Below are positions 16,148-24,498 of a stretch of 42,404 nucleotides of DNA, in pieces. A model generated the notes under the pieces. The model ran no database searches, was not told the DNA's origin, and saw only the letters and a list, made by a program, of their open reading frames with translations. Made by a program: the position numbers and the translations under genes. Each line of letters starts with the position of its first letter. Within the stretch, counting starts at the first letter, position 1. The DNA comes from Anaerovirgula multivorans. GTDB lineage: Bacteria; Bacillota; Clostridia; Peptostreptococcales; Natronincolaceae. The stretch covers positions 1 through 42,404 of the forward strand of contig NZ_FZOJ01000037.1 of the NCBI RefSeq assembly GCF_900188145.1, read 5' to 3'.

Positions 16148-16291
16148 TTATTAAAAATCATAGAAGCAGTAGTCGAACTTAAGAGAAGAAATGAATGTCT
16201 AAGAAGAAAAATTAACAGAAAATTCGGACTGGAGCTTTGTTTCTTAAATATTTTTAATCGGCATGCTAATCCTAACAAAGATATTGATTAG
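16148..16291 (+). pseudogene. Decayed integrase-type transposase fragment
   Basis: The frame reads LLKIIEAVVELKRRN, then KINRKFGLEL and, near the stop, NRHANPNKDID. This matches by eye the region preceding the catalytic core of a widespread rve-type transposase (pattern AVVELKRRNPRFGCPRIA...FGIDIDKDVVRRIL...HYRPDP). About 46 codons remain, with no start, a stop at 16289 and no transposase sequence on either side. It marks an old insertion between the two chemoreceptor genes. Confidence 0.5.
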
Positions 16292-16492
16292 ATGTCTAGT
16301 ATATCCCTCTTCATTAGACTATCCATGACTAAGCATATTAGCAGAAAAATAAGGGGAATTCTAGAAAATATAGTTAAAGCATTATATTTTAAAACAGTGT
16401 TTACAGCAATACATATGGAAGGGGGGGAAAGAAATGGGTTGTTAAGCATCAATTAAACCATTAGTATGTATTATTTAGAGGGGGGAGTATAA

Positions 16493-18154
16493 ATGACTAA
16501 AAAGAGCTTTAAAGGGTTAACAGCTAAGTTGGCAGTTATAATCACCATAATACTCATTATATCCTTCACAGTGACTTCTTACATAGTTAGAGACACCATC
16601 AGGAACGAAGTATTGACACAATGGAAGGTCTATAATCTGAAGTTAATTAATGTATATGCACAGATGTTTGATGAAAATAATATACAAAGCTTCATTAACA
16701 AGATCGATAGTGAAAATAATTTAGCGTATGCGCTGTTTATTGATACTAATTTGACAGCTGTTGCTCATAGTGACCCAGATAGAATAGGTATTCAACTAGA
16801 TGATGAGGGGAGTATTGCAGCAGCGCAAAATGGCATAGAATATGCAGATTTTTTCCACTATTCTGTCACGGATTCTCTTGTTTTAGATATATTAACTCCA
16901 ATATATACAAACAACCAGCTAATAGGAGCCGTTAATATTGGCGTGGCTGTAGATGTTAATACTTTAAATAATATTTTAAAAAGCAGCCTAGTGAAAATAC
17001 TCATTGTCTTTGCTTTAATGGGTACTATTTCTATATTTGCATTAATCGTTGCTACTAGATATTTACTAACAAAGCCTATTAATAATCTAGTCGATGTTAT
17101 ATTGAGATTGTCTAATTATGACCTCACATTTGACAAAAGTAGTGGTGCTATTCAATACATAAACAGAGACGATGAAATAGGAGTGATTACAAAAGCGTTG
17201 GTCGCAATGCAAAGAAACATGATATCATTAATAAAACATATTGCAGATACATCACAACAGGTAGCGGCTTCATCTGAGGAGCTAACTGCAATTAGTCTGG
17301 AGTCGTCAAGAGCCTCTGAAGAGGTTGCAAGAGCAATTGAAGAAATAGCTAAAGGGGCAACAGATCAAGCTAATGATACAGAACAAGGAGCAGAACATGT
17401 TATTAGACTAGGAGATATAATAGGTAAAGAGCAAAAGCTCATTAATGAATTAAATACTTCAGCCAATGATGTAGATAGATTAAAGGAGGAAGGTTTCCAA
17501 ATACTAGAAGATCTCATTGAAAAAAATCATGTAAGTAATAGGGCTTCTAATGAAATCAGTAAAATTATTATTGAGACCAATGAAAGTGCTAGGGAAATAT
17601 CAAATGCCAGTCAAATGATCAAAAGTATTGCAGAACAAACGAACTTATTAGCTTTAAATGCTGCCATAGAAGCCGCTAGAGCTGGTGAAGCAGGAAAAGG
17701 CTTTGCAGTAGTAGCTGAAGAAATAAGAAAACTGGCAGAACAATCAAATGGTTTTACGGGGGAAATAGAAAAAATTATTAACGAATTAACACAAAAAACA
17801 GGCTATGCTGTAAATACTATGGGCGAAATGGAAAAAATAGTAGCATCTCAAACGGAAAGTGTGGAAAATACAAATAGTAAGTTTAAGGGCATTTCTCAAG
17901 CAATAGAAAATATGAAGAGCATTTTAGCAGCCTTAAATGTATCAGGTCAAGAGATGGAGGAAAAAAAGGAAGAAATTATACGAATCATAGAAAATTTATC
18001 AGCTATATCTGAAGAAAATGCTGCTGGAACAGAAGAGGTTTCTGCATCTGTTGAAGAACAAGCTGCGTCCATGGTTGAGATTGCTAAGGCGTGTGAAGAT
18101 TTAGCAAAGCTAGCTGAGGGTATGAGAGAAAATATAGAGAAGTTTCAGCATTAA
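16493..18154 (+). CDS. Methyl-accepting chemotaxis protein, single-CACHE sensor
   Basis: A 553-residue chemoreceptor: a transmembrane helix (about 12-32), a compact extracellular sensor (about 35-160, with AYALFIDTNLTAVAHSDPDR, a single-CACHE-like strand pattern), a second helix (about 166-190), HAMP, and a signalling domain with the tip EQTNLLALNAAIEAARAGE. The signalling half is very like that of the receptor at 13475-15514, so the two are paralogues with different sensors. A run of AGGGGGGAG precedes the ATG at good spacing. It points toward the racemase/TRAP regulon, about 570 bp away, and may report on its substrate. Confidence 0.9.
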   Translation: MTKKSFKGLTAKLAVIITIILIISFTVTSYIVRDTIRNEVLTQWKVYNLKLINVYAQMFDENNIQSFINKIDSENNLAYALFIDTNLTAVAHSDPDRIGIQLDDEGSIAAAQNGIEYADFFHYSVTDSLVLDILTPIYTNNQLIGAVNIGVAVDVNTLNNILKSSLVKILIVFALMGTISIFALIVATRYLLTKPINNLVDVILRLSNYDLTFDKSSGAIQYINRDDEIGVITKALVAMQRNMISLIKHIADTSQQVAASSEELTAISLESSRASEEVARAIEEIAKGATDQANDTEQGAEHVIRLGDIIGKEQKLINELNTSANDVDRLKEEGFQILEDLIEKNHVSNRASNEISKIIIETNESAREISNASQMIKSIAEQTNLLALNAAIEAARAGEAGKGFAVVAEEIRKLAEQSNGFTGEIEKIINELTQKTGYAVNTMGEMEKIVASQTESVENTNSKFKGISQAIENMKSILAALNVSGQEMEEKKEEIIRIIENLSAISEENAAGTEEVSASVEEQAASMVEIAKACEDLAKLAEGMRENIEKFQH

Positions 18155-18611
18155 GATTGAAGTACATGAATTGAAAGAAAACAACAGAATTAGTTTTAAT
18201 TACTAAAATACAACAAAATTTTAGAATATATAAAAGTAGAGTTGCTAAAAGAGTTACCAGTAGCTTATAATAGCATGATAGGTTGGTATGATAACATTAT
18301 ACTGGAACAGGATTAAAAAGAGTAAAAAAACAAAAAAATTCAAAGAAAAAAGTGACTGGAAAGATATCTGCAACAGCCCTCGGAAAGCATAAACAGATAA
18401 ACACTTTAACAGTCACTATGATATTACATTAGCACAAAAATCGTACAAAGTAAACTATGAAATGAATATTTTATAGAGTATATTAGCTACCCTAAAAGGC
18501 TGTCCTATTGAAGTATAATAAACTTTAATCATATTTTGAGGAAATTCACAGCATACTATATCAGTGAGAATAAAAAAAGACAAAATACACTATATTTTTT
18601 AAAAAAGTGTA
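18155..18611. other. Intergenic region before the catabolic regulon
   Basis: No gene seen. An inverted pair AGTGACTG (18351-18358) / CAGTCACT (18410-18417) encloses about 50 bases with a small GC-rich core; it could be a loose hairpin. No T-run follows, so it is not a standard terminator. Confidence 0.45.
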
Positions 18612-18667
18612 TGGACAAATAGAAATAATTTATATATAATATCCATAACACCATACATCCTACGTAT
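18612..18667 (+). promoter_or_regulatory. Promoter plus GntR-type operator (site A)
   Basis: TGGACA (18612-18617), a 17-bp spacer and TATAAT (18635-18640) form a good sigma-A promoter. ATACATCCTACGTAT lies just downstream, at 18653-18667. Its reverse complement ATACGTAGGATGTAT recurs at two other promoters of this regulon. Position over the start region fits repression of the racemase/TRAP operon by the GntR protein encoded at 22435. Confidence 0.65.
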
Positions 18668-18723
18668 AACGTAAGTGCATTAAATCAATTTATGCTCAAA
18701 TATGTATGTAATTTGAAGGGGGA

Positions 18724-19407
18724 ATGAAGAAAATGAAAGTAGGCTTAATCTATACAAGCACTACACCAGAACTTATAGAGCTTGTTGAAGAGGAAACAAG
18801 AAAAGTTTTGGGTAGCCAAGTGGAAATGGTTTCTTACCAAGATCCCAGCATTTTGGCAGAAGCAAGAGAGCGTGGGTATGTTACAAGTAAAGCAGCTGCA
18901 AGACTTATAGATATGTATATGGAAGCTGTTAATGCGGGAGTAGATGCAATAATCAATTTATGTTCTTCGGTTGGTGAGGTTGCAGATGCAGCACAGGATA
19001 TTGCCAAATACATTGGCGTACCAATCGTACGTGTGGATGAGGAAATGTGCCGTGAAGCCGTAAGACAAGGGAAGAGAATTGCAGTAATGGCTACACTACC
19101 AACAACATTAGAACCTACTAAAAATACCATTAAACGTGTGGCTAGGGAAATGGGAAAGCAAGTTGAACTTGTTGATGCATTAATTGATGGAGCTTTTGGA
19201 CTGAACCAAGATGAATTTACAGCTTGTATGCTTAATAAGGCAGCGAAGATTGAAAAGGAAGTAGATGTAATACTATTTGCACAGGGCTCTATGGCATATT
19301 GTGAAAACGTTATTTTCGAAGCTTATGGAAAACCTGTAGTATCTAGTCCGAGATTTGGTGCTGTTGCACTTAAGAATGCCTTAATTGCCAAAGGACTATT
19401 AAAGTAA
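18724..19407 (+). CDS. Aspartate/glutamate racemase superfamily protein
   Basis: 227 residues of the Asp/Glu racemase fold, with the two family cysteines at Cys80 (INLCSSVGE) and Cys193 (AQGSMAYCEN), the usual two-base pair for racemisation or related chemistry. Hydantoin racemases, maleate isomerases and decarboxylases share this fold, so the reaction is open. It leads the TRAP operon. The start is ambiguous: ATG 18724 sits only about 2 nt after GAAGGGGG, while the in-frame ATG 18733 is 11 nt from it. Its likely job is to convert the imported acid to the stereoisomer used downstream, or to isomerise it. Confidence 0.8.
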   Translation: MKKMKVGLIYTSTTPELIELVEEETRKVLGSQVEMVSYQDPSILAEARERGYVTSKAAARLIDMYMEAVNAGVDAIINLCSSVGEVADAAQDIAKYIGVPIVRVDEEMCREAVRQGKRIAVMATLPTTLEPTKNTIKRVAREMGKQVELVDALIDGAFGLNQDEFTACMLNKAAKIEKEVDVILFAQGSMAYCENVIFEAYGKPVVSSPRFGAVALKNALIAKGLLK

Positions 19408-19479
19408 TATAGTGTACATAAGATTCGATCATAGAGATGAAATGAAAAATAATTTTGAAAATTTTAAGGGGGAAAAATA

Positions 19480-20508
19480 ATGAGGAAGCATTATTTAAAG
19501 AAAATAGTGGTAGGTCTATTGACAATTGCAATGATGTTATCTTTAGTAGGGTGCGGTGGAAGTTCTGGTTCTGATGAGAAACCAATTACTATCAGAATGA
19601 GTCATACACAAGCACCAAATTCTGTAAGCGATTTATCTGCCAAGGAATTTGCTAGATTAGTTTCTGAAAAAAGTGAAGGAAAAATAAAGGTTGATGTTTA
19701 CAGTAACTCAGGATTATCAGGCGGAGACTTAACAAAGGCAATTGAAATGGTACAGACAGGGGATATAGATATTCACTCAGCTGCTCCAGCAAACATTGCA
19801 AACTTTGATGCAAAGTTCTATGTATTTTGGTTGCCTTACTTATTTCCAACAATAGAGGATTTGGTAAATGCAACGAAAGATGAAGCGATAACCACAGAAG
19901 TAAATTCATGGCTTAGTGAGATGGATATGACGATGTTAGGATTAAATAATGCAGGTGCTCGTCAAATTACAAATAGTAAAAAAGAAATAAAATCTGTAGA
20001 AGATTTAAAGGGTATGAATATTCGTGTGCCTGGCGCAAACCTTTTCATTGACCTTTATAAAAATTATTTTGGCGCAAATCCAACAGCAATGGATTTCTCA
20101 GAAGTCTATACAGCGTTGCAACAAGGTATTATTGATGGTCAAGAAAACCCAATCAGTGTTTTTTCTTCTTCTAAATTAAATGAAGTTCAAAACTATGTAA
20201 CACTTTGGGATGGTGTAAGAGATACGACAATCTGGGTTATGAACAACAAAAGATTAGAAGGATTTACTGCTGAAGAACAGGCTATTATTAAAGAATCAGC
20301 AGCAGAAGCTATGGAATGGGGTAATGCATATTTAGCTGAAAATGAAGAAAAGATCATTGAAGAATTAGAAGCAAGTGGTACAGTGTTTACTCGATTGACA
20401 GATACTGAGATACAAGAATTTAAGGATGCTTCAGCACCTATCTATGATCAATATGCTAGTCAAATAGGACAAGATGTAATTGATTTATTTAGGAATGTCT
20501 CTAAATAA
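19480..20508 (+). CDS. dctP: TRAP transporter solute-binding lipoprotein (DctP family)
   Basis: A 342-residue extracytoplasmic receptor. The lipobox LVGC places the lipidated cysteine at residue 25. The mature part shows the DctP landmarks GMNIRVPGANLF (the arginine that clamps a substrate carboxylate) and YTALQQGIIDGQENP. It binds an organic acid and delivers it to DctQM encoded downstream. AAGGGGG precedes the ATG. Given the kinase and aldolase of the regulon, an acid sugar is a reasonable substrate guess. Confidence 0.92.
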   Translation: MRKHYLKKIVVGLLTIAMMLSLVGCGGSSGSDEKPITIRMSHTQAPNSVSDLSAKEFARLVSEKSEGKIKVDVYSNSGLSGGDLTKAIEMVQTGDIDIHSAAPANIANFDAKFYVFWLPYLFPTIEDLVNATKDEAITTEVNSWLSEMDMTMLGLNNAGARQITNSKKEIKSVEDLKGMNIRVPGANLFIDLYKNYFGANPTAMDFSEVYTALQQGIIDGQENPISVFSSSKLNEVQNYVTLWDGVRDTTIWVMNNKRLEGFTAEEQAIIKESAAEAMEWGNAYLAENEEKIIEELEASGTVFTRLTDTEIQEFKDASAPIYDQYASQIGQDVIDLFRNVSK

Positions 20509-20575
20509 ATATATACTGTGATAATATAATAGGGAGTCGCAAGTTGGCTCCCGATTATTTTAAAGGGGTGACAAA

Positions 20576-21061
20576 ATGGAAAAGGTACAAAGGAAATCAA
20601 GAGGCTTCTGGAGTAACTTTGAAGAGTATATGTGTGCAATAGCACTGGTAATAATGACTGTGGTTACTTTCATAAACGTTCTTTCTCGGAAAATACCAAG
20701 CTTGAATCTAGCCTTTACACAAGAAATTGTGACAACAATGTTTGTATGGGTTTGCTGTTTGGCAGCAGCCTCAGCATTTAAAACAGATTCGCATATGGGG
20801 TTTTCATACTTTACGGATAAATTAGAAGGCAAAGCAAAACTAATTCATAAGCTGGTTCGTATCACAATATGTTTCCTATGTTATGGCATATGGATCGTCT
20901 ACGGTTCTAGAATGGTGATGGGCCAGTTTAGATCAAATTTAGTCACACCAGTTATGCAGATGCCTGGTTGGTTAATAGGTATAGCAGTTCCGGTTTCGGC
21001 AGTACTTTCAATAATCCGTATCTTTCAGCATGAATTTAAAAAGGGGGATGAATTAGCGTGA
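20576..21061 (+). CDS. dctQ: TRAP transporter small permease (DctQ family)
   Basis: 161 residues with four transmembrane helices (about 17-38, 52-72, 92-112 and 128-148) and the conserved W-x-x-x between helices 2 and 3 (VWVCCLAAASAFK). A good AAAGGGG precedes the ATG. Its end overlaps the dctM start by four bases. Confidence 0.9.
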   Translation: MEKVQRKSRGFWSNFEEYMCAIALVIMTVVTFINVLSRKIPSLNLAFTQEIVTTMFVWVCCLAAASAFKTDSHMGFSYFTDKLEGKAKLIHKLVRITICFLCYGIWIVYGSRMVMGQFRSNLVTPVMQMPGWLIGIAVPVSAVLSIIRIFQHEFKKGDELA

Positions 21062-22329
21062 TAGCAGCAGTACTATTTGTATCATTAGCAATACTAGTTT
21101 TTATTAATATACCTATATCAATATCCCTAGGATTATCAAGTGCAATAACATTGTTATATGCTGGATTCCCTCTCTCGTCTATTCCCTCAATACTTCAGGC
21201 AACTGTTCAGAAGTTCGCTCTGCTAACAATCCCATTATTTGTTTTAGCAGGTGTACTTATGGACAAGGGAGGAATTTCTAAAAGGCTTATTAAATTAGCT
21301 AATAGTATGATTGGCCCTATCCATGGAGGACTAGGCTATGTTGCTGTTATAGCTGCGATGTTTTTTGCTGCGATTTCAGGTTCTGGAACTGCAACTGTGG
21401 CAGCTATTGGTTCTATTCTAATTCCTGCGATGGTAAAACAAGGCTATGATGCTGGTTTCTCAAGTGCATTATCGGCAATATCTGGATCATTGGGTACAGT
21501 CATTCCGCCAAGTATTACTTTTATCATCTATGGTATGATTACAGGTGTATCTATAAGTAACTTATTTCTAGCAGGAATTATACCAGGGGTAGTGTTCGCA
21601 ACAATTCTTTGTATTGCAGTATTTGTTAGCGCCAAGAAAAATGGCTGGAAAAGCGATGAAAACAAGTCAAGCTTTAAAGAAATAACTACTGCTTTTGGGG
21701 ATGCTATTTGGGGCCTTTTAAGCCCTGTTATTGTTTTAGGAGGTATATACTCAGGTATATTTACTCCGACTGAAGCTGCTGCTGTTGCAGTTGTATATAG
21801 TTTCATTGTAAGTAAATTTATCTACAAAGAACTTACAAACGATAAGATTCTGGATACTTTATTTAGTACTGCTAAGACAACAGGTATTATATTGCTTATT
21901 ATCATGAACGCAGGAGTATTCTCTTGGGTGCTTACGCAACAGGGCATAGCTGCACAGTTAACAGAATTAGCTTTAGGTTTAACTACCAATAAATATATCA
22001 TGCTGATGGTCATTAATCTTATCTTCTTAGCGGCAGGATGTGTAATGGATAACACGAGTGCTATGTACATATTGGTACCAATTATTCTTCCTATTGCTCA
22101 AGCACTAGGTATAGATTTAACACATCTAGGAGTTGTTATCGTCCTAAATCTATCTATTGGCCAAGTTACGCCTCCCGTTGGACCTAATTTATATGTTGCT
22201 GCAGATATTGGAAAAGTTAAGTTTGAGGTCATATGTAGAAAAATAGTACCACTGTTAATCATGTCAGGAATTGCTTTATTGATCATCACCTATGTACCAT
22301 GGTTTGCAACTGCGCTTCTACCTAAGTAG
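21058..22329 (+). CDS. dctM: TRAP transporter large permease (DctM family)
   Basis: A 423-residue, roughly 12-helix sodium-coupled permease with the DctM signatures AAISGSGTATVAAIG, GSLGTVIPPSI and LSIGQVTPPVGPNLY. It starts at a GTG in a GTGA overlap with dctQ, with AAGGGGG 11 bases upstream. It forms the transport channel with DctQ and is supplied by the lipoprotein encoded at 19480. Confidence 0.92.
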   Translation: MIAAVLFVSLAILVFINIPISISLGLSSAITLLYAGFPLSSIPSILQATVQKFALLTIPLFVLAGVLMDKGGISKRLIKLANSMIGPIHGGLGYVAVIAAMFFAAISGSGTATVAAIGSILIPAMVKQGYDAGFSSALSAISGSLGTVIPPSITFIIYGMITGVSISNLFLAGIIPGVVFATILCIAVFVSAKKNGWKSDENKSSFKEITTAFGDAIWGLLSPVIVLGGIYSGIFTPTEAAAVAVVYSFIVSKFIYKELTNDKILDTLFSTAKTTGIILLIIMNAGVFSWVLTQQGIAAQLTELALGLTTNKYIMLMVINLIFLAAGCVMDNTSAMYILVPIILPIAQALGIDLTHLGVVIVLNLSIGQVTPPVGPNLYVAADIGKVKFEVICRKIVPLLIMSGIALLIITYVPWFATALLPK

Positions 22330-22372
22330 ATAGAGATTAAGGCTTTCACAAAACCAGATTTGTTTTTATACA

Positions 22373-22401
22373 TTGAAATCATATGTAGGATGTTGTATAC
22401 T
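22373..22401 (+). promoter_or_regulatory. gntR promoter with embedded operator (site B)
   Basis: TTGAAA (22373-22378), a 17-bp spacer and TATACT (22396-22401). The spacer carries CATATGTAGGATGT, the same motif as at 18653 and 23600. An operator between the -35 and -10 boxes of the regulator gene implies autorepression. Confidence 0.65.
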
Positions 22402-22434
22402 GAAAAAAATACAACTTTGAAAGGATATTAAGTT

Positions 22435-23151
22435 ATGGCAGATAATAAAAGTTTACTTAATTCATCACTAGCAAATAAATCCGTGGTTGACCGAGTTGTG
22501 GAGCAAATTACTGGCGCCATTATTAATGGAGAATTAAAACCTGGAGATAAATTACCAACAGAGGTAGAACTTTGTGAATCATTTCAAATAGGAAGAAATT
22601 CTGTGCGAGAAGCAATCAAAGTGCTTGAATCTTTTGGAGTGGTTTATATTAAACGTTCAGAGGGCACTTATGTAAGCTCTAGCTTTAACCATCGTATGCT
22701 TGATCCTATGCTTTATGGACTGATTTTAGAAAAAGATTCAGCAGAATCTATTATTGAACTGAGAAAAGTCTTCGATACTGGGCTTATGTTTGTAGTTATA
22801 AAAAAAGCAAATGAAAAGGATATGCACTATCTTCATAAAGAATTAGAACAGTTGGAAATAGAAGTGATGTGTGAGAATGCATCAGCAAAGCGTGTATTAG
22901 ATCAGGATATTCGTTTTCATACAGCAATCGTACTTTCTACTCATAACGAGCTAATTCAAAACATTGCAAAATATATAGATAGGTTAACCATACCCTCTCG
23001 TATACGGACAATGGAAAAAATATTGAAAAGCGATGAACGTATTCGTTTTATAGAGTTGCATAGGCAAATAGTAGATATGATCGAAAGAAAAGACATTTCT
23101 GCTATAAATGAAACTGTAGAAAGCCACTATATGTTCTGGAAACAAAATTAA
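22435..23151 (+). CDS. FadR-subfamily GntR repressor of the acid-sugar regulon
   Basis: A 238-residue regulator: N-terminal winged helix-turn-helix (about 14-84; PGDKLPTEVELCESF, GRNSVREAIKVLESFGVV) and a C-terminal all-helical FCD domain (about 100-230) with the DQDIRFHTAIV stretch that supplies an acidic residue and a histidine for metal and effector binding. The gene stands between the transporter and the enzymes and carries a copy of the shared operator in its own promoter, so it is the obvious repressor of all three units. The inducer is probably the imported acid or a breakdown product. Confidence 0.88.
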   Translation: MADNKSLLNSSLANKSVVDRVVEQITGAIINGELKPGDKLPTEVELCESFQIGRNSVREAIKVLESFGVVYIKRSEGTYVSSSFNHRMLDPMLYGLILEKDSAESIIELRKVFDTGLMFVVIKKANEKDMHYLHKELEQLEIEVMCENASAKRVLDQDIRFHTAIVLSTHNELIQNIAKYIDRLTIPSRIRTMEKILKSDERIRFIELHRQIVDMIERKDISAINETVESHYMFWKQN

Positions 23152-23207
23152 GACTAATTTAGTTAAATGAAATAACAAAATAATAAACCGAGGGGGGATG
23201 ATTCCTC

Positions 23208-23561
23208 ATGTTATACAAAAGAGGTAAAGAGATAGAAGTGATGCCACTAGAAAATGTCATGGGTGGGAAAGGAATAGTCATGATGCAAAGGCTACTAGAT
23301 GCCCCCAAAGAGATGTTAGGCAAAGGTAGGGCATATGTAAAACATACCCTTAATCCAGGGGTTTCCATTGGAATACATAAACATGAAAAGGAAATGGAAT
23401 CTATGTTCATTGTTTCTGGAAAAGCAATTCACAGGATTAATGGGGAAACACAAAGTTTAGAAGCTGGTGATATGATTGCAGCAATGCCAGGAGATACCCA
23501 TGGCATTGCATGTGAAGGTAATGAACCTTTAGTAATCATTGCACAAGTCCTATATGAATAA
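23208..23561 (+). CDS. Small cupin-domain protein
   Basis: A 117-residue single-domain cupin. The metal motif reads GIHKHEKEMESMFIVSGK followed by PGDTHG, giving two histidines, a glutamate and a distal histidine. Such proteins act as isomerases, epimerases, lyases or sensors; this one cannot be assigned further. It lies 56 bp after gntR with a long purine-rich ribosome binding site, and is probably on the same transcript. An isomerase or epimerase step in the pathway is plausible. Confidence 0.8.
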   Translation: MLYKRGKEIEVMPLENVMGGKGIVMMQRLLDAPKEMLGKGRAYVKHTLNPGVSIGIHKHEKEMESMFIVSGKAIHRINGETQSLEAGDMIAAMPGDTHGIACEGNEPLVIIAQVLYE

Positions 23562-23599
23562 AATCTGTTATCATAATATGAAAACATTTTTTTGAGGTT

Positions 23600-23625
23600 C
23601 ATACGTAGGATGTATTATGTATAAT
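23600..23625 (+). promoter_or_regulatory. Promoter/operator of the catabolic enzymes (site C)
   Basis: CATACGTAGGATGTAT at 23600-23615 is nearly identical to site A (reverse orientation) and site B. TATAAT follows at 23620-23625, and TTGAGG lies at 23592. The promoter spacing is not ideal, but the operator match is strong. Confidence 0.6.
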
Positions 23626-23664
23626 GAATAAAACCGACGGTAATTTGAAGGTGGAGGAGAGAAA

Positions 23665-24498
23665 ATGAGAAAAGTATTAATTTCTGTAGCACCTGTTTCT
23701 GCATTAGATAAGGCGATAAATCCTAAAAAAATAGCAGAAGATGTAATTGAATGTGAAAAAGCTGGAGCTGGCATGGTTCATCTTCATGTTCGTGATGCTC
23801 AAGGGAATCTTACGCCAGATTTAACCATATTTAAGGAAACAGTAGAACGAATAAGAGAAAAATCCAATATTATCATACAGGCATCAACTGGAGGCATTTC
23901 AAAACTTACAATACAAGAAAGGTGCGCACCTTTATACTATGATAAAGTTGAAGCTACTTCCTTAAATGTAGGCTCCTGCAATCTTGGCAATGCTGTATAT
24001 TGTAATCCAATAGATGAAGTAGAATATTGTGTTTCAGAGATAATAAAAATGAATAAGATTCCAGAGATAGAAGTTTTTGAGTTAGGTATGATTCATACGG
24101 TTACGGAACTGAGGAAGGAATTTATGTTTAAAGATCCTATATTATTTAGTATCGTTCTAGGACATATAGGTGCAGCACCAGCTACAATCGAAGCCCTTAC
24201 AGCCATACGAAGCTTCATTCCGCAAGATGCATTATGGGGTATTACTCATGCCCATAGAAAGAACTATGAAGTATTTTCAGCGGCATTAGGCATGGGCGCT
24301 TCGACAGTAAGAGTAGGTTTTGAAGACAGCAATTATTTAGATGAAAATACGCAAGTAGATAAAAATGTATTCTTGGTCGAGAGGGTTGCTGAGTTAATTG
24401 ATGTTATGGGTTTTGCGCCAGCTACACATGATGAGGCACGTAAAATGCTAAGTATTAAAAATAGTATTGGAGGCAAAAACTGTGTATATTGTGAATGA
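23665..24498 (+). CDS. Beta-keto acid cleavage enzyme (BKACE, DUF849 family)
   Basis: A 277-residue TIM-barrel enzyme of the BKACE family, which splits a 3-keto acid with acetyl-CoA into acetoacetate and a new acyl-CoA. The zinc ligands are visible as HLHVRD (His39, His41), and the family glutamate as Glu220 in VRVGFEDS. A good GGTGGAGGAG precedes the ATG. Its stop overlaps the start of the kinase gene. BKACE substrates vary widely; the neighbours suggest a keto acid derived from the imported acid. Pairing it with a four-carbon acid-sugar kinase and class II aldolase is not a combination I know. Confidence 0.88.
   Translation: MRKVLISVAPVSALDKAINPKKIAEDVIECEKAGAGMVHLHVRDAQGNLTPDLTIFKETVERIREKSNIIIQASTGGISKLTIQERCAPLYYDKVEATSLNVGSCNLGNAVYCNPIDEVEYCVSEIIKMNKIPEIEVFELGMIHTVTELRKEFMFKDPILFSIVLGHIGAAPATIEALTAIRSFIPQDALWGITHAHRKNYEVFSAALGMGASTVRVGFEDSNYLDENTQVDKNVFLVERVAELIDVMGFAPATHDEARKMLSIKNSIGGKNCVYCE

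Noticed and set aside
16434..16445. ATG-GGT-TGT-TAA after a very strong ribosome binding site
   Set aside because: A three-codon frame upstream of a chemoreceptor; could be an uORF but has no supporting evidence.
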